Source: Saccharopolyspora sp. NFXS83 | GTDB lineage: Bacteria; Actinomycetota; Actinomycetes; Mycobacteriales; Pseudonocardiaceae | NCBI RefSeq assembly: GCF_026241095.1 | Contig: NZ_JAPFGB010000003.1 | Location: 287,974 to 351,973, forward strand | Direction of reading: 5' to 3' | DNA: 64,000 bases | Shown: piece after piece, positions 34,974-42,676 of the stretch | Numbering within the stretch: the first letter of the stretch is position 1 | Layout of the letters: every line of letters starts with the position of its first letter | Program-made: the position numbers and the translations under genes | Notes under the pieces: model-generated | Database searches by the model: none | What the model was told of the DNA's origin: nothing | Seen by the model: only the letters and a program-made list of their open reading frames with translations

Positions 34974-36184
34974 GCCGGGACGACGCGGCGTGGGTGACCG
35001 GGATGGGAGCGGTGGCGCCCAACGGCATCGGCGTGGAGGACTACTGGGACGCGACGCTGCAAGGCCGCAGCGGCCTGTACCCGATCAGCCGGTTCGACGC
35101 CTCCGCGTACCCGGTCCGGGTGGCGGGCGAAGTGCTCGACTTCGACGCGTCCCGCTACCTGTCGCCGCGCCTGCTCGCGCAGACCGACCGCATGACGCGG
35201 TACGCGCTGGCCGCCGCGGATTGGGCCGTGGCCGACGCCGAAGTGCTCCCCGGACTCGGCGCGGACCTGGGTGTGGTCACGGCCGCCGCCGCGGGCGGTT
35301 TCGAGTTCGGCCAGCGAGAACTGGGCAAGCTGTGGGGCGAGGGTCCGGACCGGGTCAGCGCGTACCAGTCGTTCGCCTGGTTCTACGCGGTGAACACCGG
35401 CCAGATCTCGATCCGCCACGGACTGCGCGGCAACTCCTCGGTGCTCGTCTCCGGACAGGCCGGTGGCCTGGACGCGGTGGCGCAGTCCGCGCGGATGGTG
35501 CGCAAGGGCACGAACTCGTTGATGCTCACCGGCGGCTTCGAGGCTTCGGTGTGCCCGTGGGGTTTGGCCGCGCAGTGCGTGATGGGAGGTGCGAGCACCG
35601 AGCCGGATCCGAGGTGGGCGTACCGGCCCTTCGACGAGCACGCCACGGGATCGGTGCCCGGTGAAGGTGGCGCGGCGCTGGTCGTGGAGTCCGCGGCGGG
35701 AGCCGTCGAGCGAGGTGCGCGGCGGGTGTACGGCCGGATCACCGGGCACGCCGCGACGTTCGACCCGCCGCCGGGGAGCGGGCGGGAGCCGGGGTTGGCG
35801 CGGGCGATCCGGCTGGCCCTGCGGGACGGCGCGGTGCCCGTGGGCGAGGTGGACGCGGTGTTCGCCGACGCGGACGGCTCGCCGGACCGGGACCGGGCGG
35901 AGATCGACGCGCTCAGCGAGGTGTTCGGGGTGGCGGGGGTGCCGGTCGCCGCGCCGAAGAGCATGACCGGGCGGCTGGACTCAGGAGGCGCGCCGCTGGA
36001 CGTGGTCGCGGCGCTGCTGTCGCTGCGCGACGGCGTGCTGCCGCCGACGATCGGCGCCCGCTCGGTCCCCCCGGAGCTGGACCTGGTGCTGGACGCGCCG
36101 CGCGAACTGCCGCTGCGCACCGTGCTCGTGCTGGCTCGCGGGCACGGCGGGTTCAACTCCGCGCTGGTGCTGAGCGCGGTGTGA
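34970..36184 (+). CDS. Type II PKS chain-length factor (KS beta)
   Basis: 404 residues from ATG 34970 in an ATGA overlap with the KS gene. It is homologous to the KS but carries the diagnostic change of the active-site cysteine to glutamine in VSGQAGGLDAVAQ, the hallmark of chain-length factors. Further family blocks: VTGMGAVAPNGIGVEDYW at the start, TGSVPGEGGAALVVE, and APKSMTGRLDSGGAPLDVVAALLSL near the end. It forms the heterodimer that sets polyketide length. The length of the product cannot be read reliably by eye. Confidence 0.95.
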   Translation: MSRDDAAWVTGMGAVAPNGIGVEDYWDATLQGRSGLYPISRFDASAYPVRVAGEVLDFDASRYLSPRLLAQTDRMTRYALAAADWAVADAEVLPGLGADLGVVTAAAAGGFEFGQRELGKLWGEGPDRVSAYQSFAWFYAVNTGQISIRHGLRGNSSVLVSGQAGGLDAVAQSARMVRKGTNSLMLTGGFEASVCPWGLAAQCVMGGASTEPDPRWAYRPFDEHATGSVPGEGGAALVVESAAGAVERGARRVYGRITGHAATFDPPPGSGREPGLARAIRLALRDGAVPVGEVDAVFADADGSPDRDRAEIDALSEVFGVAGVPVAAPKSMTGRLDSGGAPLDVVAALLSLRDGVLPPTIGARSVPPELDLVLDAPRELPLRTVLVLARGHGGFNSALVLSAV

Positions 36185-36244
36185 ACGGGTCGAGCCGCGC
36201 CGGCCCCGGCGCGGCCGGGGAAACGGGATTCGAGGAGGCAGTTG

Positions 36245-36490
36245 ATGAGGCTGACGCAGGCCGATCTGGTGAGCGCGATCCGCTCCGCCGCAGGCGATTC
36301 CGAACTGGTCGATCTGGACGGCGACGTCCTGGATCTCCGCTTCGACGAGCTCGGGTACGACTCGCTCGCGCTGCTGGAAGTGGCGGCGACGCTGCGGCGG
36401 ACCCACGGGATCACGGTTCCCGACGACACCGCCGTCGAGCTCGGCACGCCCGCCGAGCTGCTCCGGTTCGTGAACGAGGGGGTGCGTTGA
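36245..36490 (+). CDS. Acyl carrier protein of the type II PKS
   Basis: An 81-residue carrier protein starting at ATG 36245 with GAGGAGG eight bases upstream; a TTG three bases earlier is unlikely. The 4'-phosphopantetheine attachment serine lies in [15 protein letters not shown] at about residue 41, the exact pattern of aromatic PKS ACPs. Helices before and after fit the four-helix ACP fold. It carries the growing polyketone between KS/CLF and cyclase. Sixty bases separate it from the CLF gene and one base from the cyclase gene. Confidence 0.94.
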   Translation: MRLTQADLVSAIRSAAGDSELVDLDGDVLDLRFDELGYDSLALLEVAATLRRTHGITVPDDTAVELGTPAELLRFVNEGVR

Positions 36491-36491
36491 C

Positions 36492-36962
36492 GTGGCGCGG
36501 ACGGACAACTCCGTGACGGTGCGGGCACCGCTGCCCCTGGTGTGGGACATGACCAACGACGTGGAGTCCTGGCCCGAGCTGTTCGCCGAGTACGCCCGGT
36601 CCGAGGTGCTGCGCCGCGACGGCGACACCATCGACTTCCGCCTCACCACCCGCCCGGACGCCGAGGGCAGGTCGTGGAGCTGGGTGTCGCGCCGGGTGCT
36701 CGACGTGCACGGGCGAACCGTGCGGGCGCGCCGGCTGGAGACCGGCCCGTTCGAGCGCATGGATCTGCACTGGACCTACCAGGAGGTCGAGGCGGGCACG
36801 GTGCTGCGCTGGGTGCAGGAGTTCACCATGCGGGCGGACGCCCCGTTCGACGACGCGGCGATGACCGCCCGCATCAACAAGATGACGCGGACGAACATGG
36901 ACCGGGTCAAAGCCGTCATCGAGAAGGCGGCGGGCACCGGCGGGGGCGCCGCACCGCGCTGA
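36492..36962 (+). CDS. Monodomain polyketide aromatase/cyclase (SRPBCC)
   Basis: 156 residues from GTG 36492, immediately after the ACP stop. The fold pattern is that of TcmN-type/WhiE ORFVI aromatase-cyclases: [31 protein letters not shown] at the N-terminus, the strand pair [46 protein letters not shown], and a C-terminal helix with [19 protein letters not shown]. The [14 protein letters not shown] block is highly characteristic. As a single-domain enzyme lacking an accompanying ketoreductase it would direct first-ring cyclisation of a non-reduced polyketone. Confidence 0.92.
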   Translation: MARTDNSVTVRAPLPLVWDMTNDVESWPELFAEYARSEVLRRDGDTIDFRLTTRPDAEGRSWSWVSRRVLDVHGRTVRARRLETGPFERMDLHWTYQEVEAGTVLRWVQEFTMRADAPFDDAAMTARINKMTRTNMDRVKAVIEKAAGTGGGAAPR

Positions 36963-36995
36963 GGAGGTCGTCGTCGAGCCGTCGGCGCATCGGGG

Positions 36996-37105
36996 CGGGT
37001 GGCGGCTTCCTCGCTGCCCCCGGTCAGGTGTGGCGCGATTTCTCAGGTGGCACCCCTGCGCCACGAAAACCGCGGTCCTCGCGAGGAAGCCGCTGGGAAC
37101 CCGCG
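36996..37105. repeat. Dispersed palindromic element, copy B
   Basis: The left arm CGGCTTCCTCGC (about 37003-37014) is matched by GCGAGGAAGCCG (37081-37092), and the right end continues CTGGGAACCCGCG. The centre has its own stem, GTGGCGC and GCGCCAC. The stretch TGTGGCGCGATTTC is shared word for word with copy C. It lies directly after the PKS cyclase gene. Confidence 0.65.
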
Positions 37106-37165
37106 AGCACGCGTCATCCGGCGCGCCACCACGGTCGGCTCAGCGCTCCACAGTGGAGCCGACGA

Positions 37166-37315
37166 TCAGGGCGTGGTCCACCGCTGGTCGTGCGAGTCCG
37201 GCTTGTCGTCGGTCTTGAAGTTGCGGCGCAGCGACACGCTGACCAGCTTCTCCAGCAGGGACAGGGCCTGCCCCAGGCGGTCGTCCGGCAGCTGGTCGAC
37301 CAATTCGTGCAGCAT
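37166..37315 (-). CDS. Small hypothetical protein
   Basis: A 49-residue protein. ATG 37315 follows GAGGGAAGAACG; the frame is open further upstream but without a site. MLHELVDQLPDDRLGQALSLLEKLVS is an amphipathic helical stretch followed by a charged, probably disordered tail (NFKTDDKPDSHDQRW). The pattern resembles small actinobacterial proteins of unknown function, some of which accompany toxin-antitoxin-like or ribbon-helix-helix genes. No partner gene is adjacent. Confidence 0.5.
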   Translation of the reverse strand: MLHELVDQLPDDRLGQALSLLEKLVSVSLRRNFKTDDKPDSHDQRWTTP

Positions 37316-38310
37316 CGTTCGTTCTTCCCTCACGAGCGAGAGGGTAAGGGACCGAGATCGTCTCATCGACATCGGTCCCGGTATCGCCGCCGGTCGGGCG
37401 TGGCGTGCGCACCACTGTGGCCGGTCGGAAGTGCGGCGACGGGCTGTCGTGGCACGGAAAACGCAGCACTTGATCAGTTAAGATCTCGCTGCGGTCCGGT
37501 TCCTCCGCAGGTCGACGGCGGTGCGGCGTGCTCGGTCGGCGCGAGGTCCACTATGGATCTTGATCAACTTCGGTCGGATCGACGTGCGAGGTTCCGCGCG
37601 CGACCGGCCGGGTCTGCCCGGGAGGGCTCCGCGGTCCTCTTGGTGGGCGCTTCTCGCATGGTTTCGCCACCGGTTCGCGCTGTGTTCAACGGGGGCGTGC
37701 GGATTTGTTCGTGGATGACGCATCGCGTCGGGTAAGTGAATTTGCGGAAACGGCGATGATGTGCGGATTCGGCGCATGATGTTTCACTTCTGAATTCAAG
37801 GGGTGGTCGCCGATCGTCTGCGCCGATCGCGGCGCGAGCCGGACTCTGGGGCGTGACGCGACGTCGTATCAGTGCAGGTGATCGGCTGCCGGGGCTGGTC
37901 CGGCGCGGCAGGCGATCCGAAAATGCGAATCCGATTCGGGTGGTTCCGCGACGGTATCTTGGCTCGATGAGCGGTCTCTTTTCCCGGTGGTTTTGATCCG
38001 AGGGTGTGACGGCCCTGGATTTCGGCACTTCGCTGTGGTTAGCGTGGACCCGCGCGGAAGCGATCATCGCAGAACTCCCGGACGAGAGCGGCGAAATGCG
38101 CCGCCGGATCCGGGTGTGCCCGAAACCGGAACGACGACGCCGTCGTGCGATCTCCGCTCGATCCGCGCAGCGGGCGACCTCGCCCGTCATCGCATCGCGC
38201 CCAGCCCGCGATTCCCGCCGAGGACCCGACATCCGGCCGAGCCGCCGCTCGGTCGGGTCGGCGCGGCGTGGGCGGTGCGCAGTGCACGACCGGTGACCGG
38301 AGGAGGCTCG
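37316..38310. other. About 1 kb without a confident gene
   Basis: Short frames exist on both strands but lack protein-like composition. The best are ATG 37553 (61 codons, starts MDLDQLRSDRR, GAGG seven bases upstream) and GTG 38006 (97 codons, starts VTALDFGTSLWLAW, then Arg-rich). Around 37730-37990 the sequence is AT-richer than the genes beside it. It separates the PKS core from the MFS gene and probably holds the promoter of the latter; a decayed gene is possible. Confidence 0.4.
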
Positions 38311-39597
38311 ATGAGCGAGGACGTGGCCCGGCCCGCCCGGCCGGGTGCCGTGGTGCGACCGCGCCGAGCGGGCTCCGGGGCGTTCATGACCGCGATGGTC
38401 ATCGACACCCTCGGCGCCGGGGTGTGGGTCACCTTCTCGCTGCTCTACTTCACCGACGGCCGCGGCATGGAGCTGTCCACGGCCGGTGCCGCGCTCAGCA
38501 CGGGCTCGCTGACCGCGCTGGTGCTCAGCGGGCTGGCCGTCGGCACGTTCACCGACCGGTTCGGCCCCTACCCGGCGGCCACCCTGAGCTGCGCGATCCG
38601 CGCCCTGGTGTTCCCCGCGTACCTGTGGGCCGACACCCCCGTCGCGGTGGCGATGATCGCGTTCGGGGTGAGCCTCGGCGACCGGCTCTACTGGGCCGCC
38701 CACGGCGGTCTCGTCGCCGGTGTCGCCCGCGACGAGCAGGCGCGTCGCGGGATGTTCGCGCTGCTCAACAGTTTGCGCACCCTCGGGTTCGGGCTCGGGG
38801 CGTTGGCGGTCGCGGTGGGCGCGGCGCTCGAACACCGGGTGGGGCCGGTGTTCTGGACGATGATCCCGCTGCTCAACGCGGTCGGCTTCGCGCTGTCCGG
38901 CTACCTGTTCTGGCGTCTCGGCGCCCGCTCCGTCCGGGTGCGCGAGCCCGGGGTCGTGCGAGGCGGGCGGGGGTATCGCGGAGTCTTCGCCGACGGGCGC
39001 TTCCTCGCGTTCACCGGGGCCACGCTCGCGCTCACCCTCGCCAGCGTCGCGTTCGACTCGATCCTGCCGATCTACCTGCGCTGGCTGGGCATGCCGCTGT
39101 GGCTGCCGCCGGTGGCGTACGTGCTCTCGTGCGTGGCGATCCCGGCGTTCCAGCCCGTCGCGCTGTGGTGGGGCCGCAGGCGGGATCCGATGCGGTTGAT
39201 GGCGCAGGCCGCGGCGCTGCTGGCAGTGGCGCTCGGCGGTTTCCTGCTGCTCGGAGGTTGCGGCCCCTCGGCCGCGGTGCCGGTGATGGCGGTGCTGATC
39301 CTGCTGTTCAGCCTGGGGGAGGCGTTGTTCGGCGCCGTCGCGATGGTCATCGTGCTCGGGTTCGCGGGCGGGGCGGATTCGGGCCGCTACGGCGCCTGCT
39401 ACCAGCTGGTGTGGGGCGTGTCGGCCGCGATCGGGCCCGGCCTGCACACGCTGCTGTTCGCCGTGTCCGGCGCGGCGCCGTGGGTGGTGCTGTCGATCGC
39501 GCTGTCGGGGGCGGCCCTCGTCTACGAGCACCTGGCCCGGACCGCGGAACCGGTCGTCGAGGACCGCCCCGCCCGGGTGGACGTGGCGTCCCGGTGA
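38311..39597 (+). CDS. MFS transporter, possible polyketide exporter
   Basis: 428 residues from ATG 38311 behind AGGAGG. About twelve membrane helices in two halves with a short central loop. Helix 1 region GAFMTAMVIDTLGAGVWVTFSLLYFTDG and the MFS loop GTFTDRFGPYPAATLSC after helix 2 place it in the drug-efflux-like branch (DHA1). The location 1.35 kb after the PKS cyclase gene on the same strand suggests it exports the aromatic product, but the gap means the link is not proven. Substrate not predictable. Confidence 0.82.
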   Translation: MSEDVARPARPGAVVRPRRAGSGAFMTAMVIDTLGAGVWVTFSLLYFTDGRGMELSTAGAALSTGSLTALVLSGLAVGTFTDRFGPYPAATLSCAIRALVFPAYLWADTPVAVAMIAFGVSLGDRLYWAAHGGLVAGVARDEQARRGMFALLNSLRTLGFGLGALAVAVGAALEHRVGPVFWTMIPLLNAVGFALSGYLFWRLGARSVRVREPGVVRGGRGYRGVFADGRFLAFTGATLALTLASVAFDSILPIYLRWLGMPLWLPPVAYVLSCVAIPAFQPVALWWGRRRDPMRLMAQAAALLAVALGGFLLLGGCGPSAAVPVMAVLILLFSLGEALFGAVAMVIVLGFAGGADSGRYGACYQLVWGVSAAIGPGLHTLLFAVSGAAPWVVLSIALSGAALVYEHLARTAEPVVEDRPARVDVASR

Positions 39598-39642
39598 AGG
39601 GGGTGCGGTCCGCGGGAGCACCGGCCGCGCCGGCGAGTTACG

Positions 39643-39825
39643 TCAGCGTCCTTCGCGGGCGAGACCGGCGATCTCGACCGGGGCTACGACCGCGAGCGCC
39701 GCGGCCACGTCGGCTCTGCCGTGCGCCGCTATCAGCACGTGCAGGTGGGAGGCGGCGACATCCGGATCCTGCGGGGCCTGCTCGTCGACCAGCCAGCGGA
39801 CTTGATCGACCAATCCGTCGTGCAT
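39643..39825 (-). CDS. Small hypothetical protein
   Basis: A 60-residue protein from ATG 39825 with AGGGAG seven bases upstream. MHDGLVDQVRWLVDEQAPQDPDVAASHLHVLIAAHGRADVAAALAVVAP is almost wholly helical, with no cysteine and no membrane segment. I do not recognise the family. The open frame upstream of the ATG runs antisense to the lactonase remnant and is not credible. Convergent with the MFS gene. Confidence 0.5.
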   Translation of the reverse strand: MHDGLVDQVRWLVDEQAPQDPDVAASHLHVLIAAHGRADVAAALAVVAPVEIAGLAREGR

Positions 39826-39859
39826 CGCACACTCCCTGCGTCGTCGGTGGGGCGCAGGT

Positions 39860-40102
39860 GTGACCTCGGCGCGCGAGAGGCATGACGGTGAGCCGCGCCG
39901 GACCCACCCTTCGGGTGGACTTGAGGCGAATTCCTTGACCAGCAAGCAGGAATCTGGCGTCAGGCGGCGGAACGTGCGCTGGCTGGAATCGGTGGACAAG
40001 CTGCGCCGCATCGCCGAGGAGACCGACGCCGAGGTCATCTTCGGCCACGACGCCGAGCAGGCCGAGACCTTGCCGTTCGCCCCGGACGGCGAGTTCCGCT
40101 GA
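39860..40102 (+). pseudogene. C-terminal remnant of an MBL-fold (N-acyl-homoserine-lactonase-like) hydrolase
   Basis: Only the last 50 or so residues (from about 39947) look like protein: a helix RWLESVDKLRRIAEETDA, then the strand VIFGHDAEQAETLPFAPDGEFR, where GHD corresponds to the last metal-ligand His of metallo-beta-lactamase-fold lactonases. The sequence upstream in the frame is low-complexity, and none of the HxHxDH core is found in the 250 bases before. The most likely reading is a gene whose first 200 codons have been deleted. Confidence 0.6.
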
Positions 40103-40130
40103 GCGGTTCCTCCTGAACGACTGCGCGGCG

Positions 40131-40341
40131 GGGCGGGTGGGGGAACCTCAGCGGCTTCCTCGCTTTCCTCGATCCGATGTGGCGCGATTTCCGGTCCGAT
40201 GCACGGCGACATCGGTGTCCGCGCGGGGAGGCAGCTGGAATCCCGCCGCGGTTCCGGTTGCTCGAGCCGGTCACCGCTCAGCGGCGGAACCGCTGACCCG
40301 ACGGAGATCGAAAACTTCTGCGAGGCCTCGCGAGCAAGCCG
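40131..40341. repeat. Dispersed palindromic element, copy C (interrupted)
   Basis: Left arm GAACCTCAGCGGCTTCCTCGC at 40143-40163 region, followed by the TGTGGCGCGATTTC stretch shared with copy B; a degenerate right arm GCGAGCAAGCCG lies at 40330-40341. About 130 bp between them hold another small palindrome, TCAGCGG-cggaa-CCGCTGA (40278-40296). It lies between two gene remnants. Confidence 0.5.
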
Positions 40342-40367
40342 TCCGGAAAGACTCCTAGGAGGCGGGC

Positions 40368-40661
40368 ATGACCGAGTACCGGCACGAATCGGTGTTCACC
40401 TGGGGTGCGACGCCGTTGAAGTTCGGCGCGGGAGCGGCCGACGAGATCGGCTGGGACCGGGCGCAGCTCGGGGCGCGGCGGGTGCTGGTGGTGACCGACC
40501 GGTGTGCCCGGAGTGCGGTGGCGCCCCGCGCCGACGGCCGTCGGCGGTGCGGCTCGGCGGGGTGGCCACGCCGGGACCGAGCCGAGAGGAAGCGCCGAAG
40601 AGCTGGCGCGCGACCGGCGGCGGCGATCGCGATGCGGTCCGCCACTGGCACCGCGAGATGA
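40368..40661 (+). pseudogene. N-terminal remnant of an iron-containing alcohol dehydrogenase
   Basis: ATG 40368 follows AGGAGGCGGGC, a strong site, and starts MTEYRHESVFTWGATPLKFGAGAADEIGWD, then ARRVLVVTD: this is the first 44 residues of the hydroxyacid-oxoacid transhydrogenase branch of group III alcohol dehydrogenases. After about base 40500 the similarity stops and the frame becomes Arg-rich. A second frame over 40500-40800 contains a protein-like stretch MTRREELERKYPEWAGDRR, perhaps part of another small gene joined by deletion. The full enzyme is over 400 residues, so nearly all of it is missing. Confidence 0.65.
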
Positions 40662-40930
40662 CCCGGCGGGAAGAGCTGGAGCGGAAGTACCCGGAGTGGG
40701 CGGGCGATCGGCGCCCGGTCATCGCGCACGAAGGGCGGTTCGCCGCCAAGCCCCTGCGCGCGGGGGCCCGCTCCCCGAGGTGGACGGGCCGAGTTCGGCG
40801 TAGGTGTCCGGGTGGGCGAGTGCAGATGCTCCGTGCGCACCACGGCAATCGGTGATCATCGCGGTAATGTCCCGGCCGAGCGCCGCGGCGGATCGCGCCG
40901 GGGCACCGGAATCTGTGAGGACCGGCTCTG

Positions 40931-41818
40931 ATGAGGAACCACTGCGGCCCGACGGTTCGACGGCTGCGCGCGCTGGCGGTGATCGGTGCGGGCGCGGTCG
41001 TGCTCGCCGCCTGCGGTACGACGGCGGGCACGGGGGAGTCCCCGGCGGTCCGGCCGGTATCGGCGACCCAGGACACCGCTCCCGCGTTCTCCGTCCCGCC
41101 TGCCGACGGCGTGCTGGACTACCAGCTCGGCGGCGCGTACCCGCCGCCCGAGGGCGTCACGGTGGTGGCCCGGGACAGCACGGCGGAACCGGCAGCGGGA
41201 CTGCACAACATCTGCTACGTCAACGGTTTCCAGTCCCAGCCCGGCGATCGGGAGCTGTGGCTGGGCGAGCGCCGGGACCTGGTGCTCTCCGGGCCCGACG
41301 GTGAGCCGGTGAGCGATCCGGGCTGGCCCGACGAACTCATCTTGGACACTTCCACCGAGCAGCACCGCACCCGTCTCGCCGAGATCATCGGCGAATCCGT
41401 CGAGGGCTGCGCGGCGCGCGGCTTCGACTCCGTGGAGCTGGACAACCTGGACTCCTACAGCAGGTCGGCGGATCTGCTGACCGAGGACGACAACCTGGCG
41501 ATGGCGAAGCTGCTGGCCGACGTCGCGCACGGATCCGGGCTCGCCGTGGCGCAGAAGAACGCCGCCGAACTCGGCGCCCGCGGCAAGGACGAGGCGGGAT
41601 TCGACTTCGCCATCACCGAGAGCTGCCACCGGTGGGAGGAGTGCGCCGACTACGCGGCGGTCTACGGCGGCGGCGTGCTCGACGTCGAGTACGCCGACGA
41701 CCTGCGCGGCACCTTCCCGGAGGTCTGCGCCGACCCGGCGACCCCGGCGACCACGACCCTGCGCGACCACGACCTGGTCGGCCCGGACGATCCCGCCCAC
41801 GTCTTCGACCACTGCTGA
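40931..41818 (+). CDS. Lipoprotein with GH114-type (endo-alpha-1,4-polygalactosaminidase-like) domain
   Basis: 295 residues from ATG 40931. The N-terminus is a lipoprotein signal with a hydrophobic core and lipobox LAAC at about residues 25-28. After a Ser/Pro/Thr-rich linker, a TIM-barrel domain shows the GH114 pattern: VLDYQLGGAYPPPEGVTVVARD, HNICYVNGFQSQPGDRELW, a central ARGFDSVELDNLDSYS where Glu/Asp residues match the catalytic region, then GLAVAQKNAAELG and DFAITESCHRWEECADYA. Members hydrolyse galactosaminogalactan-type exopolysaccharide. It should sit outside the membrane. No neighbouring polysaccharide genes. Confidence 0.85.
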   Translation: MRNHCGPTVRRLRALAVIGAGAVVLAACGTTAGTGESPAVRPVSATQDTAPAFSVPPADGVLDYQLGGAYPPPEGVTVVARDSTAEPAAGLHNICYVNGFQSQPGDRELWLGERRDLVLSGPDGEPVSDPGWPDELILDTSTEQHRTRLAEIIGESVEGCAARGFDSVELDNLDSYSRSADLLTEDDNLAMAKLLADVAHGSGLAVAQKNAAELGARGKDEAGFDFAITESCHRWEECADYAAVYGGGVLDVEYADDLRGTFPEVCADPATPATTTLRDHDLVGPDDPAHVFDHC

Positions 41819-41933
41819 ACCGCCCGCTCCGCCCGGCATATTCCAGTGGGTGATTGGGCCGAGAGAGTGGCTCCGGTGCTCCCCTGGAGTGGATGATCGA
41901 AATGCGGGGGCACTTCTTGGAGAATCCTCGATC

Positions 41934-42593
41934 GTGAGTAGTCCTCGAGCAAGTGACGGCGAACGGCTCCTCCAAGGCGCGGGCGCGCTCCTCGCGTTCC
42001 ACCGCGACGATCGGCTGATGACCGCGGGTGAACCGGCGACCGACGTGCTGCTCATCGGGCAGGGGCTGGTCAAGATCGTGCTGCCGGACGCCGAGGGCGG
42101 GCAGCCGGTGGCGGGGGTGTCCGGGCCGGGCGATCTGCTCGGGGAGATGGGCGCCGTGCACGCGCGGCCCCGGACCGCGAGCGTGGTCGCGTTGAGCGCG
42201 GGACACGCGTGGCGGGTGTCGGCGGAGGTGTTCCGCGACATGCAGGACCGGGCGGCCGTGCGCGACCTGCTCAACGAGACGTGGCGCAAGCGCCAGGAGA
42301 ACTTCGACGATCGGCAGGTCGCGCAGAGCCGCGGCGTGCTCACCAGGGTCGCCGTGCACCTGCTGAAGTGGGCGGAGCACTTCGGGCGACCCACCGGCTC
42401 GGGACGGCGCGTGGACGGGCTGACGCAGCTGGACATCGCCGGAGTCGTCGCCGCCTCGCCGAAGCAGGTCGAATCGGCGCTGAGTCAGCTGCGCCAGGCC
42501 CGGCTGATCAGCACCGGCCGCCGGACGTTCACCGTCCTCGACGCCCCGGGCGTGCGGGACCTGATCCGCGGCAACCGGGGCGGCGATCACTAG
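41934..42593 (+). CDS. Crp/Fnr-family transcriptional regulator
   Basis: 219 residues from GTG 41934 (TTGGAGAA upstream). Residues about 10-120 form a cyclic-nucleotide-binding-type beta roll: DRLMTAGEPATDVLLIGQGLVKIVLPD, PGDLLGEMGAVHARPRTASVVAL; the phosphate-cassette region GEMGAVHARPRTASV retains the Glu and an Arg that can bind a cyclic nucleotide. A long helix and a winged HTH follow, with QLDIAGVVAASPKQVESALSQLRQARLI. It lies 83 bp before a nucleotidyl-cyclase-fold gene, suggesting a two-gene signalling unit. The hairpin between them is a candidate binding site. Confidence 0.88.
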   Translation: MSSPRASDGERLLQGAGALLAFHRDDRLMTAGEPATDVLLIGQGLVKIVLPDAEGGQPVAGVSGPGDLLGEMGAVHARPRTASVVALSAGHAWRVSAEVFRDMQDRAAVRDLLNETWRKRQENFDDRQVAQSRGVLTRVAVHLLKWAEHFGRPTGSGRRVDGLTQLDIAGVVAASPKQVESALSQLRQARLISTGRRTFTVLDAPGVRDLIRGNRGGDH

Positions 42594-42630
42594 TTCTCCC
42601 GGATATCAGGGAACGCGGCTCCGGTGATCT

Positions 42631-42670
42631 CTCCAGACTGTGTGACTTCACGTAGTCACCCATCTGGAGG
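42631..42670 (+). promoter_or_regulatory. Nested hairpin / palindrome that sequesters the ribosome site of the next gene
   Basis: CTCCAGA (42631-42637) pairs with TCTGGAG (42663-42669), and inside it GTGACT (42642-42647) pairs with AGTCAC (42654-42659). The outer right arm contains GGAGG (42666-42670), the ribosome site of the GTG at 42677, so folding would hide it. As DNA, the GTGAC-N8-GTCAC core also resembles an operator half-site pair for Crp-family proteins. Either or both roles are possible. Confidence 0.6.
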
Positions 42671-42676
42671 TATGCA

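Noticed and set aside
37553..37735. 61-codon frame with GAGG upstream (MDLDQLRSD start)
   Set aside because: Arg-rich, no family resemblance and no coupling to neighbours; kept only as a remark in the gap entry.
38006..38296. 97-codon frame starting at GTG 38006 upstream of the MFS gene
   Set aside because: After 30 plausible residues the translation becomes Arg-rich and low-complexity; no ribosome site with proper spacing.
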